From JBBQDZ01 sp038237515 (GTDB taxonomy: Bacteria > Actinomycetota > Thermoleophilia > Gaiellales > Gaiellaceae), in assembly GCA_038237515.1 (NCBI GenBank), contig JBBRYP010000013.1:1-64000 (forward strand): a DNA stretch of 64,000 nt, in the 5' to 3' direction. A model generated the notes under the pieces. The model made no database searches. It was not told the origin of the DNA and saw only the letters and a list, made by a program, of their open reading frames with translations. Both the position numbers and the translations under genes were made by a program. Position 1 is the first letter of the stretch. Every line of letters starts with the position of its first letter. Positions 39,326 through 47,524 of this stretch are shown one piece after another.

Positions 39326-40180
39326 CTAGTGTTCGGGCTCGATGGCCGAGCCGATGTAGATGGCGGACAGGGCGGCGAAGATGAACGCCTGGATCGTGAC
39401 GACGATCACGACCTCGAAGAGGTAGAACAAGGTTCCGAAGAAGAGGGAGAACGGTGCCAGATAGAGCGTCTCGAGCACGAACATCAGTCCGATGAACGTG
39501 AGGATCAGCATGTGGCCGGCGAGCATGTTGGCGAAGAGCCGGACGCTGAGCGAGATCAGCCGCATGAATTGGCCGAGGATCTCGAGCGGCACGATCAGCG
39601 GCAGCATCACCTTCGGAACGTCGGGGATCCAGCTCTTGAAGTAGCGGATTGGGCCGTTATGCCGGATTCCTTCCACGTGCGTGAACACAAAGGTCATGAG
39701 CGCGAGCGCCAGCGTCACCGAGATTGCCGAGGTCGCCGCGTAGATGCCCCACGTCGGGACTCCGTGCCACTTCTCTCCGGTCAGCGGCAGCGGGATGAAG
39801 CCCAGCATGTTCACGACCCAAATGAAGAGCATCAGCGTCGCGACGTACGGGAACCACATGCCGATCGACTTCGACGGCAGCCCCTGCTCGGCCACCTGGA
39901 CCTGCGCGATCTCGTAGATCTGCTCTCCCAGGGTCTGGCGGCGCGACGGGTCGGTTCCGAGGCGCACGCGCATGAGGACGATGCCGAGGAGCATCGTGGC
40001 GGCGGCTCCGATCAGCAGGTACGCGACCGCCTTGTTGATCGAGAGGTCGAGCGGCCCTAGGTGGATGCCGATCCACTGGTGAAGCTCGAACTCTGCCTCC
40101 GGATGAAACTCCCCCTTGGCTAGTGCGGGCGCGGGCAGTGCGAGCGCGAGGCCCGCGAGCACGGCGAAGAGCCGCCTCAT
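39326..40180 (-). CDS. atpB: F1Fo ATP synthase subunit a
   Basis: 284 residues. Starts with a signal-like hydrophobic segment (LFAVLAGLALALPAPALA), then five to six helices. The essential arginine lies in MRLISLSVRLFANMLAGHML. It forms the half-channels next to the c-ring. The ATG overlaps the atpI stop as ATGA. Confidence 0.96.
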   Translation of the reverse strand: MRRLFAVLAGLALALPAPALAKGEFHPEAEFELHQWIGIHLGPLDLSINKAVAYLLIGAAATMLLGIVLMRVRLGTDPSRRQTLGEQIYEIAQVQVAEQGLPSKSIGMWFPYVATLMLFIWVVNMLGFIPLPLTGEKWHGVPTWGIYAATSAISVTLALALMTFVFTHVEGIRHNGPIRYFKSWIPDVPKVMLPLIVPLEILGQFMRLISLSVRLFANMLAGHMLILTFIGLMFVLETLYLAPFSLFFGTLFYLFEVVIVVTIQAFIFAALSAIYIGSAIEPEH

Positions 40181-40569
40181 GCTGTCTCTCTGCCGAAGTA
40201 CGCGAGCAGCGAGGTGCCGAGCTCGACGGTGTATGCCAGGCCGTACGTGACGAGTGCGGCGAGGCCAAGCCCGCGATTCGACGCCACGACTGCCACCAGC
40301 ACCACCATCACGCCCACCAAACGGAACATCATCCCGAAGCCCATCACGCTGGAGGCGGCGAGATTACCGGCGGCCGGGCGCAGGCGCGTCAGCACGAGCT
40401 GGAATGCCTGAGTCGCCGCCCAGATCAGCGCAGCGAGTCCCCAACCCGCGATGGGCCAGCCGGCGACGAGGAAGACGGGTAGCGCGAAGGCGACCACGAG
40501 CGCCCCGGCCAGCGCGGGCAGCAGCCGGCTCGGCATCGGGCGCGGCGTGCCGAGAACCCCGACCTTCAC
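40177..40569 (-). CDS. atpI: ATP synthase protein I-like membrane protein
   Basis: 130 residues with four hydrophobic helices (LPALAGALVVAFALPVFLVA, GWGLAALIWAATQAFQLVL, MGFGMMFRLVGVMVVLVAV, ALVTYGLAYTVELG). Size, topology and position directly before atpB match AtpI, which assists c-ring assembly in other bacteria. The GTG start overlaps the atpZ stop as GTGA. Sequence identity to AtpI is weak, so the name rests partly on context. Confidence 0.78.
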   Translation of the reverse strand: MKVGVLGTPRPMPSRLLPALAGALVVAFALPVFLVAGWPIAGWGLAALIWAATQAFQLVLTRLRPAAGNLAASSVMGFGMMFRLVGVMVVLVAVVASNRGLGLAALVTYGLAYTVELGTSLLAYFGRETA

Positions 40570-40775
40570 GAGAACGCTCTCCGGTAGCGGCGGTAGACGG
40601 CGAAGACCCCGAGGGGGATGCCGGCGACGGCGCCTCCGAGGATGCCGAGCCCGATCGAGCCGGCCGCCCAGCCGACCAGCGCGCCGGCCCCGAGCGCGAG
40701 CGCGTCGACCGCGAGCAGAAGACCTCCGGCGCCGGCTGGATGGAACGACGGCGTCGGGCGCGGCGCTGAGTCCAT
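40566..40775 (-). CDS. Putative F0F1-ATPase accessory subunit (AtpZ/AtpI type)
   Basis: 69 residues with two membrane helices (LLAVDALALGAGALVGWAAG and GLGILGGAVAGIPLGVFAVY) and a basic end YRRYRRAFS. It matches the small two-helix proteins at the start of atp operons. Start at the ATG at 40775. A TATGCT hexamer ends eight nucleotides upstream, so it likely begins the main atp transcript as a leaderless mRNA. Confidence 0.82.
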   Translation of the reverse strand: MDSAPRPTPSFHPAGAGGLLLAVDALALGAGALVGWAAGSIGLGILGGAVAGIPLGVFAVYRRYRRAFS

Positions 40776-40783
40776 TCGCCCCG

Positions 40784-40789
40784 AGCATA
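40784..40789 (-). promoter_or_regulatory. Predicted -10 of the main atp operon
   Basis: TATGCT on the minus strand, eight nucleotides before the first ATG. A small inverted repeat GTGTC-N8-GACAC (40799-40816) lies just upstream, in the region expected for -35 contacts. No TTGACA-like element is evident. The remaining bases to 41040 show no gene. Confidence 0.5.
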
Positions 40790-41040
40790 CCAAACAAAGT
40801 GTCGAGCTTGTGACACGCTGAAACGGCTCTTTTCCTGGAAATACGGCCGATATAGACAGAGTTTGTTCCATTGCTAGCCTCGCTCGATCGAAGCCTCTTC
40901 TTGGACGATCCGCCGGGGCCGCCCGGACGATCTGCGGCTTGTCGCAGAGGTGATCTTCGCCTGCGACGATCACGACTTCGGCGATCCCGGCTCGATCGAG
41001 GCGACGCTTGCCAGAGACTCCGAGGGACGCCTCTCCGGGA

Positions 41041-41077
41041 CGCGACCGGGGACTGTCCCTGGACACGGCCTGTCGCG
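41041..41077. repeat. REP-like palindrome
   Basis: Outer arms CGCGAC and GTCGCG enclose GGGGACTGTCCCTGGACACGG-type sequence with the core palindrome GGGAC-T-GTCCC. Located 14 bp after the wecA stop. The same core occurs at 46761-46787 and 54679-54689. Confidence 0.7.
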
Positions 41078-41090
41078 CCGGGGCGGGAAC

Positions 41091-42227
41091 TTAGCCGCTC
41101 GCGCTTCGCCGCTCGCCCTGCTCAGGCCGGCGGCGTCGGATGCGAAGGTTCGCGAGCTTCACGATCTCGAGCAGGTACACCATGTAGACCGATGCGGCGA
41201 CCGCGAGGAGCCCGAGCCCGCCGGTCGCCACCGTGCGCCACAGGTGCCACTGCCCGTGCGCGTGCGGCCGCAGGAACCTCTCGGCCAGAGCGGTCGCCGC
41301 GAGCATCCCGCACCAGGCCCAGATGTAGAGCGCCGACCGCCGCTGCGAGAAGCCGATGTTCACGAACCGGTGGTGGAGGTGCTCGCGGTCGGCGACGTAG
41401 ATCGGCTGGCGGTGCTTGAGCCGCCTGACGACCACGAAGGACGTGTCGAGGATGGGCACGGCGAGCACGACGAGCGGAAGGAACAGGGTCACGATCGAGG
41501 CTGTCTTGAGCAGGCCCTGGAGCGGGATCGTCGCAAGGACGAAGCCGAGCAGGAGCGCCCCCGAGTCGCCCATGAAGATCCGCGCCGGATAGAAGTTGTG
41601 CCGTAGGAAGCCCAGTGCGGCGCCGAGCACGATCGCGGACAGGATTGCCGCCTGGATCGCAGACGCGGGCCGGGCGAGCGAGAGGGCGATGACGCAGAAC
41701 GTGAAGGCGGAGATCGCGGACACTCCGGCTGCCAAGCCGTCGAGGCCGTCGAGGAAGTTGACCATGTTCATGATCGCGACGATCCAGAGCACGCTCAGGG
41801 GCATCCCGACGAGTTTCGGCAGGGTGTGGATCCCGACCAGGGGGAAGGTGAAGCGGTGGATCCAGATCCCGAAGCCGATGGGGATCGCGGCCGCGGCGAA
41901 CTGCCCGGAGAGCTTCTCCCACCAACGCAGGCCACGGAAATCGTCGACAGCCCCCACCGTCGTGGCAACCGCGGCGCCGAGGAGGACGCCGCGCGTCTCG
42001 TTGCCGAGGTGGAGGAACGCAAGCGCCGGCACGAAGATCCCGAAGAAGAGGGCGAGCCCGCCCAGGCGCGGGACGGGGCTGCGGTTGAGACGGCGGGTGC
42101 CCGGACGATCGACGACTCCGAGCAGCCGCGCCATCCCGCCGACTGCCGGCGTCAGCAGGACGACGATCAGAAGCGCGAGCCCGGCCCCGTAGAGCACCTG
42201 CAGGTGGTCGCGGAGGGTGTGGATCAC
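41091..42227 (-). CDS. wecA: Undecaprenyl-phosphate sugar-1-phosphate transferase (WecA/TagO, MraY superfamily)
   Basis: 378 residues with about ten membrane helices. Signature sites: VDDFRGL, MVNFLDGLDGLAAGV, NFYPARIFMGDSGALLLGF and the HLHHR motif. It starts wall glycopolymer synthesis by loading a sugar phosphate (usually GlcNAc) onto the lipid carrier. The ATG overlaps the upp stop (ATGA). Fits with the LCP protein, ugd and nucleotidyltransferases elsewhere in the window. Confidence 0.93.
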   Translation of the reverse strand: MIHTLRDHLQVLYGAGLALLIVVLLTPAVGGMARLLGVVDRPGTRRLNRSPVPRLGGLALFFGIFVPALAFLHLGNETRGVLLGAAVATTVGAVDDFRGLRWWEKLSGQFAAAAIPIGFGIWIHRFTFPLVGIHTLPKLVGMPLSVLWIVAIMNMVNFLDGLDGLAAGVSAISAFTFCVIALSLARPASAIQAAILSAIVLGAALGFLRHNFYPARIFMGDSGALLLGFVLATIPLQGLLKTASIVTLFLPLVVLAVPILDTSFVVVRRLKHRQPIYVADREHLHHRFVNIGFSQRRSALYIWAWCGMLAATALAERFLRPHAHGQWHLWRTVATGGLGLLAVAASVYMVYLLEIVKLANLRIRRRRPEQGERRSASG

Positions 42228-42850
42228 TTCGTGCCGTAGAGCCTGTCGCCGGCATCCCCGAGGCCCGGCACGATGAAGCCGCGCTCGTTCAGGCCACGGT
42301 CGATCGCTGCGACGACAATCCGCACGTCAGGGTGATTTCCCGCGATGTTCGCGATTCCCTCCGGCGCGGCGATGATCGAGATCAGCCTGACGTTCGAGGC
42401 GCCCGCCCGTTTGACGGTACGGACGGCCGAGGCGGTCGAGTTGCCGGTCGCCAGCATCGGGTCGAGCAGGATCACATCCCGGTCCGCGACGTCCTGCGGG
42501 AGCTTGACGTAGTACTCGACAGGCTGGAGCGTCGTCTCGTCGCGATAGAGCCCGATGAAGCCGACCCGCGCACCCGAGATCAGGGCCAGAACCCCATCGA
42601 GCATCCCGAGGCCGGCGCGGAGGATCGGGCAGACGGCCACCTTCTTGCCCGAAATCCGCGGGAACGGAGCGTGCTCGAGCGGGGTCTCGATCTCCGCGGT
42701 TTCGGTCGGGAGATCCTTTGTCGCTTCGTAGGTTAGGAGAAGGGTCACCTCCTCGACGAGCTTCCTGAAGTGAACGGTCGGAGTGCTCCGATCGCGGAGG
42801 TAGGAGAGCTTGTGCTGGACGAGGGGGTGCGAGACCTCCGTGACGGACAT
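42224..42850 (-). CDS. upp: Uracil phosphoribosyltransferase
   Basis: 208 residues. Salvages uracil to UMP. PRPP-binding loop VILLDPMLATGNSTASAV, ILRAGLGMLDGV and the uracil-binding C-terminal RGFIVPGLGDAGDRLYGT are present. Lies 6 bp downstream of glyA and is coupled to wecA. Confidence 0.97.
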   Translation of the reverse strand: MSVTEVSHPLVQHKLSYLRDRSTPTVHFRKLVEEVTLLLTYEATKDLPTETAEIETPLEHAPFPRISGKKVAVCPILRAGLGMLDGVLALISGARVGFIGLYRDETTLQPVEYYVKLPQDVADRDVILLDPMLATGNSTASAVRTVKRAGASNVRLISIIAAPEGIANIAGNHPDVRIVVAAIDRGLNERGFIVPGLGDAGDRLYGTK

Positions 42851-42856
42851 CAGAGC

Positions 42857-44149
42857 CTAGGCCGCATAGCTCGGGTAACCGCGAAAGCCGGGATACAGCG
42901 GGCGCCTTTCGCACAGCGTGCTGACGCGCAGGCGGAGCGCGTCGAGGTCGGCCGCCTCGTCGAGGGCGCTCATGATGATGCGCCCCACCTCGCGGAAGTC
43001 GTCCTCGTCGAAGCCGCGCATCGTCGCGGCAGGGCTCCCCAGCCGGACCCCTGAGGCGATCATGGGCGGCCGCTCGTCGAAAGGCACGGTGTTGCGGTTG
43101 GCCGTGATCTGCACTTCCTCGAGCCGCTCCTGGGCGTCCTTGCCGGTCCACGGAGAGTTCCGCAGGTCGACCTGGAGCAGGTGCGTATCGGTTCCTCCGG
43201 TCAGGATGTCCAGGCCGCGCGCTAGAAGCTCGGCGGCGAGCGCATCGGCATTCGCGCGAACCTGGACCTGGTAATCGCGGAAGGCCGCGGATCGCGCGAT
43301 CGCGAAGCAGACCGCCTTTGCGGCGATCGTATGCATCAGCGGGCCCCCCTGCATGCCGGGGAAAACCGCGCGGTCGATCGCCTTCGCGTGCTCCTCTCTG
43401 CACAGGATGAAGCCTGCCCGTGGACCGGCGAGAGTCTTGTGGGTGGTCGAGGTGACGAAGTCGCAGTGCGGCACCGGGTTCGGGTGCAGGCCCGCGGCAA
43501 CGAGGCCGGAGAAGTGCGCCATGTCGCAGAGCAGGTAGGCGCCTACTTCGTCCGCGATCGCCCGGAAGCGATCGGCCTCCACGACCCTCGGATAGGCGGA
43601 GCCGCCGCAGATGATCAGGCGCGGCCGGTGCTCCTTCGCGAGGGCGAGAACCTCGTCGTAGTCGACCACCATCGTCTCGCGGCTGACGCCGTAGTGGACG
43701 ATCGTGTAGAGCCGGCCCGAAAAGTTGACCTTGAGCCCGTGCGTGAGGTGCCCGCCGTGGTCGAGGCTCAGCGAGAGAATGGTGTCGCCCGGCTTCAGCA
43801 CCGCCGAGTACGCCCCCATGTTCGCCTGGGCGCCCGCGTGCGGCTGCACGTTGGCGTGCTCGGCGCCGAAGAGTTCCTTGGCGCGGTCGATTGCGAGCTG
43901 CTCGATCTCGTCGACGACTTCGCAGCCGCCGTAGTACCGGCGCCCCGGATAGCCCTCGGCGTACTTGTTCGTCGGGACGCTTCCGAGCGTCTCGAGGACG
44001 CTCGGCCAGGTGAAGTTCTCGGACGCGATCAGCTCGATCTGGTTGCGCTGGCGGTCGACCTCACGCTCGATCAGGTCCGCGACAGCGGGGTCGACCGCGT
44101 CGAGGCCGGCGCTCCGGAGATGCTGGATGGTTTCCTGCGCGACGGCCAA
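42857..44149 (-). CDS. glyA: Serine hydroxymethyltransferase
   Basis: 430 residues. Interconverts serine and glycine with tetrahydrofolate, supplying one-carbon units for MetH. Motifs: LIASENFTWPSVLE, NKYAEGYPGRRYYGGCE, CDMAHFSGLVAAG and the PLP-lysine segment TSTTHKTLAGPRAG. The start is taken as the TTG at 44149 because AGGAGG lies five nucleotides upstream; the frame is open far upstream but that part is antisense-like sequence over tsaC. Confidence 0.95.
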   Translation of the reverse strand: MAVAQETIQHLRSAGLDAVDPAVADLIEREVDRQRNQIELIASENFTWPSVLETLGSVPTNKYAEGYPGRRYYGGCEVVDEIEQLAIDRAKELFGAEHANVQPHAGAQANMGAYSAVLKPGDTILSLSLDHGGHLTHGLKVNFSGRLYTIVHYGVSRETMVVDYDEVLALAKEHRPRLIICGGSAYPRVVEADRFRAIADEVGAYLLCDMAHFSGLVAAGLHPNPVPHCDFVTSTTHKTLAGPRAGFILCREEHAKAIDRAVFPGMQGGPLMHTIAAKAVCFAIARSAAFRDYQVQVRANADALAAELLARGLDILTGGTDTHLLQVDLRNSPWTGKDAQERLEEVQITANRNTVPFDERPPMIASGVRLGSPAATMRGFDEDDFREVGRIIMSALDEAADLDALRLRVSTLCERRPLYPGFRGYPSYAA

Positions 44150-44196
44150 TCCGGCCTCCTTTCCTTCCTCGACTGCGTGGGATCGTACTCCCGCGC

Positions 44197-44802
44197 TCAG
44201 CCGAGGAGAGCCGCCCGCCCGAGAGCCTCGATCGCCGGAACCGCGCCTTCGCGCAGGACACGCGGGTCGCCGTCCGTGAAGTCGATCACGGTGGAGGGAA
44301 TTCCCGGGAGGACTCCCCCGTCGACGACGACGCGGCAGGCCGTGAGGATCTCGTCCGGAACGTCGCTCACACGCCGCGGCTCCGTACCCCCGTGGACATT
44401 GGCGCTGCTCGCGATCACGCAGCCGACGCGGTCGAGGATGCCTCGCGCCGTCGGCGGGAGGCTCGGCACCCGGACGCCGATCGTCTCCGGCCGGTCGCCG
44501 GTGAGCCAGCGGAAGCGGCGCGCGGGATTGGGCAGGACGAGCGTGTACGGGCCTGGCAGAAGCGAACGCGCGATCATTGCGGCGCGGCCTCGAAGCTCCG
44601 GCACGCATTCGAGGAGCATCTCCATGTCGCTGCAGAGGAGCGCGGCCGGCATCGTCACCGGTCGCCCCTTCAGGCGGTACACCTGCAGCGTCGGCGCGTC
44701 CCGATAGGCGCTCGCGCAGAGGCCGTAGACGGTGTCGGTCGGCAACACGATGGGCTCGCCCTCTCGGAGGCCCGCCACCGCCTCCTCGATCACGTCGGGC
44801 AT
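44197..44802 (-). CDS. tsaC: Threonylcarbamoyl-AMP synthase (Sua5/YciO/YrdC family)
   Basis: 201 residues. Makes threonylcarbamoyl-AMP for the t6A modification of ANN-decoding tRNAs. Substrate-binding residues in PTDTVYGLCASA and RLKGRPVTMPAALL, the nucleotide site SSANVHGGTEP, and STVIDFTDGDPRVLREGA are typical. It overlaps prmC by 13 nt. Confidence 0.94.
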   Translation of the reverse strand: MPDVIEEAVAGLREGEPIVLPTDTVYGLCASAYRDAPTLQVYRLKGRPVTMPAALLCSDMEMLLECVPELRGRAAMIARSLLPGPYTLVLPNPARRFRWLTGDRPETIGVRVPSLPPTARGILDRVGCVIASSANVHGGTEPRRVSDVPDEILTACRVVVDGGVLPGIPSTVIDFTDGDPRVLREGAVPAIEALGRAALLG

Positions 44803-45623
44803 CGAGCCTCCACGACCCGTTGACGCCCCGCCAGATCGTCCGTCACACGGATCTCCGAGTATCCCGGCGACTGTAGTCGCTGCACAACCTCAGCCGCACG
44901 TCCCGGATGCACTTCGAGGACGAGCCACCCGCCCGACTCGAGCCTGCGCGACGCGATCCCCGCGACGCGTTCGACCAGCTCGAGGCCCCCGAGGAGGGCT
45001 GCTCGTGGTTCCCAGTCACGAACCTCGGGCTGGAGCCCGGCGAGCTCGTCCGCGGCGACGTACGGCGGGTTCGAGACGACGAGGTCGAAGGCACCGTCTG
45101 CGGACTCGAAGTCGCCGTGGAGAAACTCGATCTCCCCCGCGAGGCCACACGCCTCCGCGTTCTCCGCCGCGAGCTCGAGTGCCTCGGCAGAGTTATCGAT
45201 CGCCACGACGGCGGCTCCGGGATGCTCGTCCGCGATCGCAAGGGCGATCGCGCCGCTTCCCGTTCCGAGATCGAGCACGCGCGGCTCCGCAACCCCTTCG
45301 AGGAGCGCGAGGCAGCGCTCGACCACGATCTCCGTCTCGGGCCTCGGTACGAGGACGCGACCGTCCACGCGAAGCGTCAGGCGGCGAAAACCCCATTCGC
45401 CGAGAACATAGGCGATTGGCTCCCGCCGGCCGCGGCGGCGCAGGAGCTCACGGCAGGCCTCGAGCTCGGTCTCGGTCAGCGGCCGGTCGTGTCCCGTGTA
45501 GAGCTCGATGCGGGAAAGCCCGAGCGCCTTGCCGAGCAGGAGCTCCGCGTCGAGGCGCGGCGTCTCCACTCCCTTTCGGCCGAGGTAGTCGGCGGCGCTC
45601 GCGAGGACGGATCCGAGAGTCAA
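44790..45623 (-). CDS. prmC: Release factor glutamine methyltransferase
   Basis: 277 residues. Methylates the GGQ glutamine of RF1 and RF2, both encoded in this window. The N-terminal helical domain is followed by PIAYVLGEWGFRRL, the SAM site VLDLGTGSGAIALAIA, and the catalytic NPPY motif in VSNPPYVAADEL. Start at TTG 45623, which overlaps the prfA stop as TTGA; this gives the normal family length. Confidence 0.94.
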   Translation of the reverse strand: MTLGSVLASAADYLGRKGVETPRLDAELLLGKALGLSRIELYTGHDRPLTETELEACRELLRRRGRREPIAYVLGEWGFRRLTLRVDGRVLVPRPETEIVVERCLALLEGVAEPRVLDLGTGSGAIALAIADEHPGAAVVAIDNSAEALELAAENAEACGLAGEIEFLHGDFESADGAFDLVVSNPPYVAADELAGLQPEVRDWEPRAALLGGLELVERVAGIASRRLESGGWLVLEVHPGRAAEVVQRLQSPGYSEIRVTDDLAGRQRVVEARCPT

Positions 45624-46666
45624 CCAGGGCCGTCGAGGCGCCGCCGGCGATCCTCTCCCTCGAGCGCCTCGGTGAAGTCGTCGAGTTCGCCCTGGAGCAC
45701 CTGATCGAGGCGGTGGACGGTGAGCTTGATGCGGTGGTCGGTGACCCGGTTCTCGGCAAAGTTGTAGGTGCGGATCTTCTCGGCCCTCTCGCCCGTTCCG
45801 ATTTGGGAGCGGCGGCTCGCGTCGAGCTGCGCCTGCTGCCTGCTGCGCTCTAGCTCGAAGAGCCGCGCGCGGAGAACACGCAGCGCCTTCGTCTTGTTCT
45901 GGAGCTGCGACTTCTCGTCCTGCATAGCGACGACAAGCCCTGTCGGCAGGTGGGTGATCCTGACAGCCGAGTCCGTGGTGTTGACGCTCTGCCCTCCCGG
46001 GCCGGTGGAGCGGTAGACATCGATCTTGAGGTCGTTCGGATCGATCTCCACCTCGACCTCCTCGGCCTCCGGCATGACGGCGACGGTCGCGGTGGAGGTG
46101 TGGATCCGCCCTTGCGACTCCGTCTCCGGGACTCGCTGAACGCGATGGGTACCTCCCTCCCACTTGAAGACCGAGAAGGCGCCGTCCCCCTTGACGGCAT
46201 AGGTCACCTCCTTGAAGCCGCCGCCGTCGCTCGGACTGCCGCCAAGCTGCTCCCACTCGAAGCCTCTGCGCTCGGCGTAGCGCGCGAGCATCCGGAAGAC
46301 GTCGCCCGCCCACAGCGCAGCCTCGTCGCCCCCCACTCCCTGCCTGATCTCGACGATCACGTCCTTGCGGTCTGCCGGATCGACCTCGACGAGGGCGAGC
46401 TTGAGCTCCTCCTCGAGCCTCGCCAGGCGCTCCTGGGCGTCCGGAAGGAGCTCGCGCAGTTCGGGGTCGTCGAGCGCTGCTTCGACGTCCTCCGAAGCCT
46501 CACGCCACTCCTGCGCGAGCCGGTACGGCGTCTCGAGCTCCTTGAGTCGACGACCGACGTCCGCAGCGTCTCGTCGATCGTTGTAGACGGTCGGGTCGGA
46601 CATCCGCTCCTGCGTCTCGCGATAGCGGCCCTCGAGGTCGACGACCAGGTCGGCGATGCCTGCCAT
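45620..46666 (-). CDS. prfA: Peptide chain release factor 1
   Basis: 348 residues from the ATG at 46666. Recognises UAG and UAA. The decoding-loop region GGTHRVQRVPETESQGRIHT carries the PxT tripeptide as PET, and the GGQ motif is in GPGGQSVNTTDSAVRITHLP. TATCCT lies nine nucleotides before the ATG with no Shine-Dalgarno, so a leaderless promoter is likely. The open frame extending upstream to 47035 passes through REP palindromes and is not coding. Confidence 0.96.
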   Translation of the reverse strand: MAGIADLVVDLEGRYRETQERMSDPTVYNDRRDAADVGRRLKELETPYRLAQEWREASEDVEAALDDPELRELLPDAQERLARLEEELKLALVEVDPADRKDVIVEIRQGVGGDEAALWAGDVFRMLARYAERRGFEWEQLGGSPSDGGGFKEVTYAVKGDGAFSVFKWEGGTHRVQRVPETESQGRIHTSTATVAVMPEAEEVEVEIDPNDLKIDVYRSTGPGGQSVNTTDSAVRITHLPTGLVVAMQDEKSQLQNKTKALRVLRARLFELERSRQQAQLDASRRSQIGTGERAEKIRTYNFAENRVTDHRIKLTVHRLDQVLQGELDDFTEALEGEDRRRRLDGPG

Positions 46667-46760
46667 TCGGAAGCCAGGATAGCCCGGCGCTCCGCGGGTC
46701 CCCGTGAGACAGCCCCGAGGTGGGCCGGGGGCCTCGGCTCCGAACAGCGTCAGCTCGGGC

Positions 46761-46787
46761 CGTGTCCAGGGACAGTCCCTGGACACG
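46761..46787. repeat. REP palindrome, perfect copy
   Basis: CGTGTCCAGGGAC (46761-46773) and GTCCCTGGACACG (46775-46787) are perfect 13-bp inverted arms around one A. It lies about 270 bp upstream of the RAYT gene and about 95 bp upstream of the prfA start. Confidence 0.85.
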
Positions 46788-46813
46788 GCTCGCCAGCACG
46801 GGGCGGTCGCAGA

Positions 46814-46839
46814 CATGGCCGGGGACAGCCCTGGCCACG
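46814..46839. repeat. REP palindrome, diverged copy
   Basis: ATGGCCGGGGACAGCCCTGG and the following CCACG form an imperfect hairpin with the shared GGGACAG-CCCTGG core of the neighbouring copies. Confidence 0.65.
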
Positions 46840-46876
46840 ACCTTCTACGACGTCGTCTGCAGAAACGACGCCGCCC

Positions 46877-46912
46877 CGGCCATGACGAGGGACAGACCCT
46901 GGGCATGGCCCG
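46877..46912. repeat. REP palindrome, diverged copy
   Basis: CCGGCCATGACGAGGGACAG followed by ACCCTGGGCATGGCCCG folds into an imperfect hairpin with GGCCATG/CATGGCC ends and the GGGACAG core. Third unit in the cluster flanking the RAYT gene. Confidence 0.65.
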
Positions 46913-46920
46913 CCAGCACC

Positions 46921-46947
46921 CGCGAACGAACGCGAACGCGAACGCGC
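46921..46947. repeat. Short tandem GCGAAC repeat
   Basis: About four tandem copies of a 6-bp unit (CGCGAACGAACGCGAACGCG and on) between the REP cluster and the RAYT gene. The rest of 46948-47045 shows no gene. Confidence 0.6.
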
Positions 46948-47059
46948 CGCTGCAGCCAACACCTCGACTGTCCGCGCGCGACCTGGCGATCGAGACGATT
47001 TCGAAACGATTTGCCGTCGGCGGGCTTCGGGCCACGAGACGCCGCTACTTTCGGTGCCC

Positions 47060-47524
47060 ATGCCGCGCCTGCCTCGCTCCTTCCTGCCCGACGGCTTCTT
47101 CCACGTGACGACCCGTGGCGTCGCGAACACCCTGATCTTCCTGGACGACGATGACCGACGGCTGTTCCTGAGCGTGCTGCAGATCGCGGCGCGCCGCTTC
47201 GGGTGGGTCTGCCACACCTACTGCCTCATGGACAACCACTACCACCTGATCGTGGAGGCGACACGCGCGGAGCTGTCAGGCGGGATGCAGCTCCTGAACG
47301 GACGCTACGCCCAGGCCTTCAACGCGAAGTACGGCCGCCGCGGGCACCTCTTCGGCGATCGCTTCGGGGCGCGCGCGATCGAGGGCGAGGACTATTTCGT
47401 CGCCGCCTGCGAGTACGTTCTCGACAATCCCGTGCGCGCCGCCATCTCTGCCACCAGGTGGGCTTGGCCCTGGAGCGGGACGCGCTACTACACGCCGCAC
47501 CGCGGCAGGTCGTCGCCGTTCAGG
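47060..47524 (+). CDS. REP-associated tyrosine transposase (RAYT), 3' end lacking its own stop
   Basis: Y1-type HUH transposase related to IS200/IS605 TnpA. N-terminus MPRLPRSFLPDGFFHVTTRG, HUH motif in CLMDNHYHLIVEA, YGRRGHLFGDRF, and the tyrosine region ACEYVLDNPVRAA are clear, giving about 150 conserved residues. Past the WPWSGTRYY segment no family sequence remains. The frame continues open without a stop to 48823, antisense to the DUF1385 gene, so the natural 3' end seems lost or eroded. TACTTT lies eight nucleotides before the ATG. REP palindromes just upstream are its expected DNA substrates. Activity is uncertain. Confidence 0.85.

Noticed and set aside
40776..41066. N-terminal extension of the atpZ-like frame and a plus-strand frame from 40871.
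   Set aside because: No conserved sequence and Arg/Pro-rich antisense-like composition; the region fits a promoter plus a REP palindrome.
46667..47035. N-terminal extension of prfA.
   Set aside because: It reads through REP palindromes and a tandem repeat; the ATG at 46666 fits RF1 length and has a good promoter.
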